This document shows positions 25,213 through 33,803 of a stretch of 64,000 bases of DNA, piece after piece. The translations under genes and the position numbers were made by a program. Below the pieces are notes generated by a model that was not told the origin of the DNA, did not search any database, and saw only the letters and a program-made list of their open reading frames with translations. How positions within the stretch are numbered: the first letter of the stretch is position 1; each line of letters opens with the position of its first letter. Origin of the DNA: Comamonadaceae bacterium OS-4. Its GTDB lineage: Bacteria; Pseudomonadota; Gammaproteobacteria; Burkholderiales; Burkholderiaceae_C. The stretch spans positions 2,812,501-2,876,500 of the forward strand of contig AP026970.1 in NCBI GenBank assembly GCA_027924025.1. Direction: 5' to 3'.

Positions 25213-25286
25213 GGATTCGAACCCTCGGTACCTTGCGGTACGCCTGATTTCGAGTCAGGTACATTCGACCACTCTGCCACTTCTCC
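25199..25286 (-). tRNA. tRNA-Ser (anticodon CGA)
   Basis: On the minus strand the sequence folds as a class II tRNA. The acceptor GGAGAAG pairs with CTTCTCC. The anticodon stem is CCTGA/TCAGG around CTCGAAA (anticodon CGA, reading UCG). The long variable arm is GTACC-GCAA-GGTAC and the T arm GAGGG-TTCGAAT-CCCTC. The 3' end reads T-CCA, so CCA is encoded and position 73 is U rather than the G usual in tRNA-Ser. serS is the next gene downstream in plus coordinates. The 3' end is the integration site of the mobile element. Confidence 0.95.
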
Positions 25287-25359
25287 TGAGTTCGTATCGG
25301 TCGAAACGAAGCCGAGATTCTAGCAGGCTCGCAGGCCTGCTTCGAGCGAGCGCGGTTGT

Positions 25360-26685
<1,326 letters not shown>

Positions 26686-26719
26686 TTAAATCAAATCGGG
26701 CTCTAGCCCTCTATTTTAT

Positions 26720-26746
26720 TGCGCAAGTAGCTACGTATTTCATAGC
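26720..26746 (-). repeat. 27-nt interspersed comamonad repeat, intergenic copy
   Basis: Minus-strand reading GCTATGAAATACG then TAGCTACTTGCGCA. It lies in the 90-nt gap between serS and ispH and has the second arm CTAGAGCCC further left, as in the copy in the yciO-type gene. Confidence 0.7.
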
Positions 26747-26760
26747 AACTCACCACAGCC

Positions 26761-27711
26761 TCACGCGTCCAGCTTCAGGCCCTTGGGCAGCGGGAACTTT
26801 ACGGTTTCTTCAATGCCGTCCATCTTCCGCACCGACACAGCGCCCAGCGCCTTGATGCGGTCGATCACGGCTTTCACCAGAATCTCGGGGGCGCTGGCGC
26901 CGGCTGTCAGGCCCACGCGGGAGCGGCCTTCAAACCACTCGGGCTTGAGCTCATCGGCGTTGTCCACCATATAGCTCTCGGTGCCCAGCTTTTTGGCCAC
27001 TTCGCGCAAGCGGTTGCTGTTGGAGCTGGTGGGGCTACCCACCACGATCACGATGTCCACCTGCGGGCTCATCACCTTCACCGCGTCCTGGCGGTTCTGG
27101 GTGGCGTAGCAAATGTCTTGCATCTTGGGCTTTTTGATCAGCGGGAAGCGGGCGACCACCGCATCGGTGATTTCGGCCGCATCGTCCACGCTCAGGGTGG
27201 TTTGGGTCACCACCGCCAATTTATCGGTCTGACCGGGCTGAATGCGGGCCACGTCGGCCACGTCTTCCACCAAGTGAATGCCGCTATCGAGCTGCCCCAT
27301 GGTGCCTTCCACCTCGGGGTGTCCCTTGTGGCCGATCATGATGAACTCATAGCCCTCTTTGTGCAGCTTGGCTACTTCCACGTGCACCTTGGTCACCAGC
27401 GGGCAAGTGGCGTCAAAAATCTGGAAACCGCGGCGCTCCGCCTCGCGCTGGATGGCCTGGCTCACGCCGTGGGCCGAGAACACCAGCGTAGCACCCGGGG
27501 GCACATCGTCCAGCTCTTCAATGAAGATAGCGCCGCGCTCCTTGAGGTCGTTCACCACATAGGTGTTGTGCACGATCTCGTGGCGCACATAGATGGGCCG
27601 GCCGAACTTGGCGAGCGCCTTTTCTACAATCTCGATGGCGCGGTCCACGCCGGCACAAAAGCCACGTGGCTCAGCCAAAAGGATTTCTTGGGGCAATACC
27701 GGCGCAGTCAT
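26761..27711 (-). CDS. ispH: 4-hydroxy-3-methylbut-2-enyl diphosphate reductase
   Basis: Last enzyme of the non-mevalonate isoprenoid pathway, converting HMBPP to IPP and DMAPP with a 4Fe-4S cluster. The 316-residue protein has the three conserved cysteines in GFCAGVDRAIEIVEKAL, FDATCPLVTKVH and DICYATQNRQDAV, and the motif VVVGSPTSSNSNRLREV (reading IVVGSPTSSNSNRL here). It overlaps the prolyl isomerase gene by 4 nt (ATGA), the same linkage as the fkpB/slpA-ispH pair of many gamma- and beta-proteobacteria. Confidence 0.96.
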   Translation of the reverse strand: MTAPVLPQEILLAEPRGFCAGVDRAIEIVEKALAKFGRPIYVRHEIVHNTYVVNDLKERGAIFIEELDDVPPGATLVFSAHGVSQAIQREAERRGFQIFDATCPLVTKVHVEVAKLHKEGYEFIMIGHKGHPEVEGTMGQLDSGIHLVEDVADVARIQPGQTDKLAVVTQTTLSVDDAAEITDAVVARFPLIKKPKMQDICYATQNRQDAVKVMSPQVDIVIVVGSPTSSNSNRLREVAKKLGTESYMVDNADELKPEWFEGRSRVGLTAGASAPEILVKAVIDRIKALGAVSVRKMDGIEETVKFPLPKGLKLDA

Positions 27712-28172
27712 AGCACCCCGATCAGCTGCACTTCAAAGGTCACCGGCTGGCCGGCCAGCGGGTGGTTGAAGTCGAACAGCACCGCGCGCTCGGCGCCCTC
27801 GCCCCGCAGTTGCAGCACTACACCGGCAAACTGGCCTTGGCCATCGGGCGTGGGGAACTGCACCACATCGCCCACGTTGTAGGTTTCCAGCGGGTCGCCC
27901 ATTTGGGTCAGCACCTTGCGGGCCAGCCATTGCTGCATGTCAGGGTTACGCTCCCCAAAGGCAGCGCCAGCCGGCAGCTCAAAAGTGGCGCGGGCGCCCT
28001 CTTCCATGTCCATCAGGCAGGCCTCGACCGCGGGCGAGAGTTCGCCGGTACCCAAGCTCAAAGTGGCGGGCTTGCCGTCGAAGGTGTTGATGATGTCCCC
28101 GGCGGGGCCGCCCAGGCGGTAATGCAAAGTGAGAAAGGAACCCGGCTGAACCCGGGGAAGCGTGCTGGTCAT
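27708..28172 (-). CDS. slpA: FKBP-type peptidyl-prolyl cis-trans isomerase, SlpA family
   Basis: A 154-residue FKBP of the SlyD/SlpA branch, catalysing proline isomerisation during folding. ATG 28172 is chosen over the longer open frame because the family starts directly with VQPGSFLTLHYRL. The FKBP half (FDGKPATLSLGTGELSPAVE) is interrupted by the insert-in-flap domain (about 60-120), as in SlpA. It lacks the metal-binding histidine tail of SlyD. Translationally coupled to ispH downstream. Confidence 0.9.
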   Translation of the reverse strand: MTSTLPRVQPGSFLTLHYRLGGPAGDIINTFDGKPATLSLGTGELSPAVEACLMDMEEGARATFELPAGAAFGERNPDMQQWLARKVLTQMGDPLETYNVGDVVQFPTPDGQGQFAGVVLQLRGEGAERAVLFDFNHPLAGQPVTFEVQLIGVL

Positions 28173-28274
28173 AAAAGTCCCGATAAACTGGCCTCTATTG
28201 TAGAAAGCTAGCCCTGATGACCCCATCAGGCTTGGGCTTAGCCCTGAACTCCCCCTTGAACAGCCATTGCTGCC

Positions 28275-28994
28275 ATGCCCCTCAAAGACCTCCCCCTGGA
28301 AGCCCAACCGCGCGAGAAGTTGCTCGCGCGCGGCCCCGGGGCGCTCAGCGATGCGGAGTTACTGGCGATTTTGTTGCGCACCGGCATTGCGGGCAAAGGG
28401 GTGCTGCAGATGGCCGAAGAGCTGTTGCAACTCAAAAATGATAGCGCCTCGCGCACATCTGACGGGGGCCAGGGCGGGTTTGGAGGCATAGCCGGCTTGC
28501 TACATGCGACGGCTGACGACCTCAAGCGTGTCAAAGGCCTGGGGCCTGCCAAGCGGGCCGAGATCGTGGCGGTACTCGAACTCGCGCGCCGCGCCATGGC
28601 CCAGCGCCTGCAAGAGCGCGAGGTGTTTGCAGACCCGCAGGCCGTGAAACACTACCTGCAACTGCACTTGGCCGCCAAAGGGCATGAAGTGTTTGCGGTA
28701 CTGTTTCTCGACAGCCAGAACAAGCTGCTGGCCATGGAAGAGCTGTTTCGCGGCACACTCACCCAGACCAGTGTGTACCCGCGCGAGGTGGTCATCCGTG
28801 CGCTGCACCACAGTGCGGCCGCCGTGGTGCTGGCGCACAACCACCCCAGCGGCAGCGTGCAACCCAGCCGGGCCGACGAAGCGCTGACCCAAACACTCAA
28901 AGCCGCGCTCGCACTGGTGGATGTGCGGGTGTTGGACCACATCATCGTAGGCCCCGGCCAGGCACTGTCCATGGCCGAGACCGGACTCATTTAA
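28275..28994 (+). CDS. radC: RadC-family JAB/MPN-domain protein
   Basis: A 239-residue protein beginning with the usual [20 protein letters not shown] segment, a helix-hairpin-helix region, and a C-terminal MPN/JAB domain with HNHPSG (His188 onward) and the downstream Asp of the JAMM zinc site. RadC was once linked to DNA repair, but its function is not settled. Residues about 52-77 ([20 protein letters not shown]) are an extra low-complexity segment encoded by an interspersed-repeat copy. It is followed 9 nt later by the Smr gene. Confidence 0.9.
   Translation: MPLKDLPLEAQPREKLLARGPGALSDAELLAILLRTGIAGKGVLQMAEELLQLKNDSASRTSDGGQGGFGGIAGLLHATADDLKRVKGLGPAKRAEIVAVLELARRAMAQRLQEREVFADPQAVKHYLQLHLAAKGHEVFAVLFLDSQNKLLAMEELFRGTLTQTSVYPREVVIRALHHSAAAVVLAHNHPSGSVQPSRADEALTQTLKAALALVDVRVLDHIIVGPGQALSMAETGLI
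28427..28455 (+). repeat. Interspersed comamonad repeat, copy inside radC
   Basis: GCAACTCAAAAATGATAGCG then CCTCGCGCA fits the shared pattern with 2 extra nt. It is translated within RadC and accounts for the inserted residues around NDSASRT. Confidence 0.55.
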
Positions 28995-29003
28995 AGGGCA
29001 GTC

Positions 29004-29648
29004 ATGAAAATCAACGCCCTTTCCGACCTCAAGCAGGTCAAAAAAGCCATCGAAGCCCAAGCCGCACGCGAAGCTGCGCTGGCCGCCCACAAAGCCGCCG
29101 AGGCCAAGCGCAAAGCCGCCGCCAGCAACCTGTTTCAAGCGGCCATTGGCAAGGTCAAACCGCTGGAGCCGCCCCAGCGCGCCAAGCTGACACCCGAGCC
29201 GCCCAAACCCATCCCCAAGCAGCAGATGCTGGATGACGCGGCAGCGCTGCAAGAGGCGCTGAGCGACGAAATTGACGTCACCACCCTACTCGACACCGAC
29301 GAACACCTAAGCTTTCGCCGACCCGGCGTGGGCACGGATGTGACCCAAAAGCTGCGCAAGGGCAAATGGAGCATCCAGAAGCAGATTGACCTGCACGGCT
29401 ACCGCAGCGACGAGGCGCGCGAAGCGCTGGGCGCCTTCATCCGCGAATCGCACCGCAACGGCATACGCTGCGTGCGGGTGGTGCACGGCAAAGGGTTGGG
29501 CTCGCCCGGCAAGGCGCCAGTGCTCAAAGAGAAGGTGCACAAGTGGCTGGTGCAAAAAGCCGAGGTGGTGGCTTTTGTGCAAGCCCAGCCGGCCCAGGGT
29601 GGAGCGGGCGCACTGGTGGTGCTGCTCCAGCCCCAGAACCGGGCTTAG
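29004..29648 (+). CDS. Smr-domain protein
   Basis: A 214-residue stand-alone Smr (small MutS-related) protein. The first half is an alanine/lysine-rich helical region with EAKRKAAASNLFQAAIGKVK. The Smr domain occupies about residues 125-212 with the signature DLHGYRSDEAREAL and the glycine-rich loop VRVVHGKGLGSPGKAP. Smr domains act as nicking or structure-specific nucleases or bind RNA; the E. coli YdaL type is nearest. Translated right after radC, and convergent with the hemoglobin gene. Confidence 0.9.
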   Translation: MKINALSDLKQVKKAIEAQAAREAALAAHKAAEAKRKAAASNLFQAAIGKVKPLEPPQRAKLTPEPPKPIPKQQMLDDAAALQEALSDEIDVTTLLDTDEHLSFRRPGVGTDVTQKLRKGKWSIQKQIDLHGYRSDEAREALGAFIRESHRNGIRCVRVVHGKGLGSPGKAPVLKEKVHKWLVQKAEVVAFVQAQPAQGGAGALVVLLQPQNRA

Positions 29649-29676
29649 CCCCGCTAAACCCCTTTGAGGCCAGGCC

Positions 29677-30078
29677 TCAGGTGCCGACGTTGCGCATCCA
29701 GTCGGCGGTCTGAAAAAACGAGGTCTTGAGCCGCTCGCGCAGCGCCGGGTCGATAGCGGCGTCGCCCATGGCCTGGTCCATGCAGGCCAGCCACTGGTCA
29801 CGCTCCAGAATGCCAATCTTGAATGGCATGTGCCGCGCGCGCAGACGCGGGTGGCCAAAGCGCTCGACAAAGTAATCCGGCCCGCCCATCCAGCCGCACA
29901 AAAACCAGAACAGATGGTCGCGCGCCTTGTCGAGGTCAGTGCCGTGGGCTGCGCGTAGTTCGGCGTAGCCGGGCTCCAGATCCATCAGGTCATAAAAGCG
30001 GTCCACCATCTGGCGGATGACGGGCTCGCCGCCAATCCATTCAAACGGGGTTTTGGCGTTGGGTTCTTGAATCTGCAT
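29677..30078 (-). CDS. Group II truncated hemoglobin
   Basis: A 133-residue 2-on-2 globin that binds heme and oxygen or NO. Family features seen: YAELRAAHGTDLDKARDHLF in the E/F region, the WMGGPDYF(V) loop, and HPRLRARHMPF with the proximal histidine, plus a late QWLACMDQAM with the conserved tryptophan. Proposed roles in the family are protection from NO or oxygen handling. Single gene, with its promoter in the 68-nt gap toward the FtsX-like permease. Confidence 0.92.
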   Translation of the reverse strand: MQIQEPNAKTPFEWIGGEPVIRQMVDRFYDLMDLEPGYAELRAAHGTDLDKARDHLFWFLCGWMGGPDYFVERFGHPRLRARHMPFKIGILERDQWLACMDQAMGDAAIDPALRERLKTSFFQTADWMRNVGT

Positions 30079-30146
30079 GACTTACAAGCGAAAAGTGCCT
30101 CTGGCGCACATGGAATGTGCGCCGTCCGCTATAAAAATAAGAGCAA

Positions 30147-32663
30147 TCAGCTGGCAGCGCGGCGCAAGGTTTCCACCACCGGGCGGCGCAACACATCGCG
30201 CAGGCCCCACCAGCCGGCGGCCAGCGCCAGCACCGCACCGGCCAGTGCGCCCACTAGGGGCACCCAGAGCTGCACCGTCCAGTCGAACTCGAACACATAG
30301 CGAGCCAATGCCCAGCCCACCGCAGCGGCCACGACCGATGCCAAAAAGCCCGCCAATAGGCCCACACCCGCCAGCTCGGTGCGTTGCACCTGGCGCAGCA
30401 GGCTGCTGCCCGCGCCCACGGCCCGCATGATGGCGAACTCACGCGCGCGGTCTTCACGGGTGGCAGTCACTGCGGCAAACAGCACCACCAACCCGGCTGC
30501 CAGCGTGAAGCCGAATAAGAACTCCACCGCCCGGATCACCTGATCCAGCACCCGCTGCACCTGGTTGATGGTGCTGCTCATGTCGACGTTGGTGATGTTG
30601 GGGAATTCGCGCACCAGCGCGTTATCGAAGCCCTTGGTCTCCGGCGCCTTGAAGGCCCCCATGAAGGTGCTGGGCACATCCTTGAGCGTGCTGACCGGAA
30701 ACATCACAAAGAAGTTCGCCCGCATAGAGCCCCAGTCCACCTTGCGCAGCGACGTGATTTTGGCTTCGGTTTGCACGCCACCCACATCAAAGCGCAGGGT
30801 GTCGCCGAGTTTGAGGTTCAGGGTTTTGGCAATGCCCTCTTCCACGCTGATGGCACCGGCCTCTTCTTCGGTCCATTTGCCACCAACGATCAGGTTGTGC
30901 TGCGGGTTTTTGGCACTGTGCGAAATGTTGAACTCGCGGTCCACCAAGCGCTTGGCGCGGTCTTCGGAGTAGTCGTCCGGGGAGACGACTTTGTCGTTCA
31001 CCGCCACCAGCCGGCCGCGGATCATGGGGAACCAGTCAAACTTGGCGACCCCCTTGTCCACCAGCGCCTTTTGGAATGCATCCGACTGCTCGGGCATCAC
31101 GTTGATCACAAAGCGGTTGGGCGCGTCGGGCGGGGTGGCTTTGCGCCAGCTGGCAATCAGGTCGGTGCGCAGCAGCACCAGCAACACCAGCGCCAGCAAG
31201 CCCACTGACAAGGCACTTACCTGCACCACGGTGTACATGGGGCGGGCTGAGATTTGGCGCGTGGCAAGCACCAGCCAGCGCGGCGCGGTGCTCTCGTTGA
31301 CGGCTTTGCGCAACAACTTCACGGCCATCCAGCCCAAGCCCGCAAACACCAGTACCGCACCGGCAAAGCCGCCCACGGCAATCAGGCCCAAGGTCAAATC
31401 GCTGCTCACGGTGAGCAGCAAGGCGGCAAAGCCGGCCACACCAATCGCCAGCACGCCCAGAGACGCCGGACGCAGGTTGCCCACATCGCGGCGGATCACC
31501 CGCAAGGCCGGCACCTGGGCCAGCTGCAGCACTGGCGGCAAGCCGAAAGCCATGAGCAGCGTGAGGCCCATGCCCACGCCCAACAGTGCAGGCCGCAGCG
31601 ATGCAGCGGGCAAAGCCGCATCTACCAAGCCCGCCAACAAAGCCACGAACAGGTAATGCACCCCGAAGCCCACGGCCACGCCCAAGAGGCTGGCAAACAG
31701 GCCCACCAGCGCAAACTCGAAGGCATAGGCGCTGGCAATGGTGCGCTGCGACAGGCCCAGCACCCGCAGCATGGCGCAGTCGTCCAGGTGGTTGGCTGCA
31801 AAGGCGCGGGCAGCCAACGCTACCGCTACGGCGCTGAGCAAAGCGGCCAGCAGTGCGACGAGGCTCAAGAACTTGTTGGCGCGATCCAGCGTCTGGCTCA
31901 TTTCAGGGCGGCCGCTTTGCAGCGACTCCACCCGCACGCCACGCACGCTGCCTTTAACTTGGGCATCAGCCCATTGCACATAGGTTTTGACGGCAGCTTC
32001 AGGGCCGGCCACCGCCATGCGGTAATTCAAGCGGCTGGCGGGTTGGATCAGCCCGGTGGCCGCAATGTCAGCCTCGTTCAGCATGACGCGGGGCGCGAAG
32101 TTCATGAAGCCGCCGCCACGATCGGGCTCGATCACCAGAATGGCGCCCACCTTGAGTTGCACATCGCCCAGCAAAATCGGGTCGCCCACCTGGATGCCGA
32201 TGGCGTCCAGCAGCGCAGCGTCTACCCAGCCTTGGCCGGGGGCAGGAATGTCTTGGGTCGGTGTGTCGGGGGTGTCGGGTGACGGGCTGATGCGCAGGGT
32301 GCCGCGCAGCGGGTAGCCGGCCTCGACGGTTTTGAGCGCCACCAGCTTGACAGCCCCGCCTTGGGCATCGCTGGCGCGGGCCATGGTGGGAAAGCCCAGA
32401 GTGTGCACCACCTGCAGGCCGAGTGCGCGGGCGCGCTCTTCAAAGGCTGCAGGCGGCTTGTTGTCGCTGGAGATGACCGCATCCCCGCCGAGCAGTTGGC
32501 GCGCATCGCGTTGCAGGCCACCCTGCAACCGGTCCGCAAAAAAGCCGACTGCCGTTAACGCGGCCACGGCCAGTGTGACGGCCAGAATGAGCAAACGCAG
32601 TTCGCCGGAGCGCACATCGCGCCACAAAGTGCGCCAACCGAGCGCAAAAAACGATAATTTCAA
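30147..32663 (-). CDS. FtsX-like ABC transporter permease (YbbP type)
   Basis: An 838-residue integral membrane protein with about ten transmembrane helices: one at the N-terminus, clusters near 255-480, and a final set from about 705. Two large periplasmic domains have the MacB/FtsX permease pattern. The double-permease length is that of YbbP, which pairs with the ATPase YbbA and probably extrudes or moves lipids or lipoproteins. No ATPase gene is beside it, so its partner must be elsewhere. It lies alone between the hemoglobin and fdhD genes. Confidence 0.87.
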   Translation of the reverse strand: MKLSFFALGWRTLWRDVRSGELRLLILAVTLAVAALTAVGFFADRLQGGLQRDARQLLGGDAVISSDNKPPAAFEERARALGLQVVHTLGFPTMARASDAQGGAVKLVALKTVEAGYPLRGTLRISPSPDTPDTPTQDIPAPGQGWVDAALLDAIGIQVGDPILLGDVQLKVGAILVIEPDRGGGFMNFAPRVMLNEADIAATGLIQPASRLNYRMAVAGPEAAVKTYVQWADAQVKGSVRGVRVESLQSGRPEMSQTLDRANKFLSLVALLAALLSAVAVALAARAFAANHLDDCAMLRVLGLSQRTIASAYAFEFALVGLFASLLGVAVGFGVHYLFVALLAGLVDAALPAASLRPALLGVGMGLTLLMAFGLPPVLQLAQVPALRVIRRDVGNLRPASLGVLAIGVAGFAALLLTVSSDLTLGLIAVGGFAGAVLVFAGLGWMAVKLLRKAVNESTAPRWLVLATRQISARPMYTVVQVSALSVGLLALVLLVLLRTDLIASWRKATPPDAPNRFVINVMPEQSDAFQKALVDKGVAKFDWFPMIRGRLVAVNDKVVSPDDYSEDRAKRLVDREFNISHSAKNPQHNLIVGGKWTEEEAGAISVEEGIAKTLNLKLGDTLRFDVGGVQTEAKITSLRKVDWGSMRANFFVMFPVSTLKDVPSTFMGAFKAPETKGFDNALVREFPNITNVDMSSTINQVQRVLDQVIRAVEFLFGFTLAAGLVVLFAAVTATREDRAREFAIMRAVGAGSSLLRQVQRTELAGVGLLAGFLASVVAAAVGWALARYVFEFDWTVQLWVPLVGALAGAVLALAAGWWGLRDVLRRPVVETLRRAAS

Positions 32664-32746
32664 AACGACCTCCCGGCACCACCGAACACTCCGGCATTAT
32701 TCCCGAGACCCTGCCTCCCCTCTGTTCGCAAGGCCTCTGCAGCGCT

Positions 32747-33571
32747 TTACCGGGTGTAGCGCACCGCCCGCTGCCCGCGCACCAAACCCCACAGCTGCAG
32801 GCCGCTGCGCGCGGCCATATCCACCGCAAAGTCGGTCGGCGCAGAAATGGCGGCCATGGCGCCCACGCCCATGCGCACGCATTTGCGGATCAGCTCATGG
32901 CTGGCCCGGCTGGTCATGAACACAAAGCCGGGCTCCTGCAATCGGCTGTCGCGGGCGCGCTGGCCCAAAAGCTTGTCGAGCGCGTTGTGGCGGCCCACGT
33001 CTTCCATCACGGCCAACAGCTCGCCTTCCGGGCTGACCCACGCGGCTGCATGCAGCGCGCCGCAGGCCCGGTTCAGCACTTGGTGATCGGGCAGCGCGCG
33101 GGAGGCGCGCAGCAAGGTCTCGACGGTCAAGCCGGCCAGCCACGGCTGCGGTGGCATGGTTTGCAACGAGGGGCCCAAAGCGGCCAGGCTCTCCACCCCG
33201 CACAGGCCGCAGCCGGTGTTGCCGGCCAGGCTGCGGCGTTGCGACTTGAGCCGCTGAAAACACGAGGCCGCAATGTCCAATTTGACGGCCAGCCCTTGCA
33301 CCGCGTCGGTTTGCACCGGCTCGACCTCGATGCCATAGCACTGAGCGGCAGAATCCAGAATGCCCTCGGTCAGCGCAAAGCCGAGGGCAAAGGCCTCCAG
33401 GTCCTGCGGAGTGGCCAGCATGACCGCGTGCGAGATGCCATTGAACTCGAGCGCCACCGGCACTTCGGCGGCGAGCACATCGGTGGTTTGGCCGTCTTGC
33501 GGCCATCGGTCTACCGCACAGCTTCGCAGCGGTGCCTGCACATCGTCAAGCCGCACGGTCGTGCTCCGCAC
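32747..33571 (-). CDS. fdhD: FdhD sulfurtransferase, required for formate dehydrogenase activity
   Basis: A 274-residue FdhD that passes sulfur from IscS-type desulfurase to the bis-MGD molybdenum cofactor before insertion into a formate dehydrogenase. The functional cysteine pair is present as TGCGLCG (Cys121 and Cys124), and the later GRHNALDKLLG and TSRASHELIRKC motifs match. Last gene of the formate cluster, with its start inside the preceding small gene (26-nt overlap). A second FdhD-family protein is encoded 7 kb upstream in the same cluster (40404-41363). This one is expected to serve the YdeP-type enzyme two genes upstream. Confidence 0.92.
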   Translation of the reverse strand: MRSTTVRLDDVQAPLRSCAVDRWPQDGQTTDVLAAEVPVALEFNGISHAVMLATPQDLEAFALGFALTEGILDSAAQCYGIEVEPVQTDAVQGLAVKLDIAASCFQRLKSQRRSLAGNTGCGLCGVESLAALGPSLQTMPPQPWLAGLTVETLLRASRALPDHQVLNRACGALHAAAWVSPEGELLAVMEDVGRHNALDKLLGQRARDSRLQEPGFVFMTSRASHELIRKCVRMGVGAMAAISAPTDFAVDMAARSGLQLWGLVRGQRAVRYTR

Positions 33572-33803
33572 ACTGAACCCGCCCGGCCTCGGTCAGGCTG
33601 GCGGTCCAACGGGCATCGGCCATGTCCAACCGGACCCAGCCCGGCCCGGGTTGGCCGGCAATGACCGCATCGCCCAAAGGTGACAGTGCGCGCATCACCA
33701 CACTGCCGCTCAAGCCCAGCTGCTTGCCCAGCTTGGGCAGCGAGACCGGCTTGGCCTCGCGATACAGCGCCAGCAGCAAGGTTTGCTGCAGCTCTGACAT
33801 CAT
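33546..33803 (-). CDS. Small winged-helix-like protein between FdhF-type and FdhD genes
   Basis: An 85-residue protein from ATG 33803 (overlapping the upstream stop as ATGA). The sequence MSELQQTLLLALYREAKPVS, then LPKLGKQLGLSGSVVMRALS, is a helix-turn-helix, followed by a short beta-wing (GWVRLDMADARW). It resembles the small accessory proteins found beside YdeP-type oxidoreductases in Burkholderiales, but I cannot name a characterised family. It overlaps fdhD by 26 nt. A role in regulation or maturation is possible, not shown. Confidence 0.7.
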   Translation of the reverse strand: MMSELQQTLLLALYREAKPVSLPKLGKQLGLSGSVVMRALSPLGDAVIAGQPGPGWVRLDMADARWTASLTEAGRVQCAEHDRAA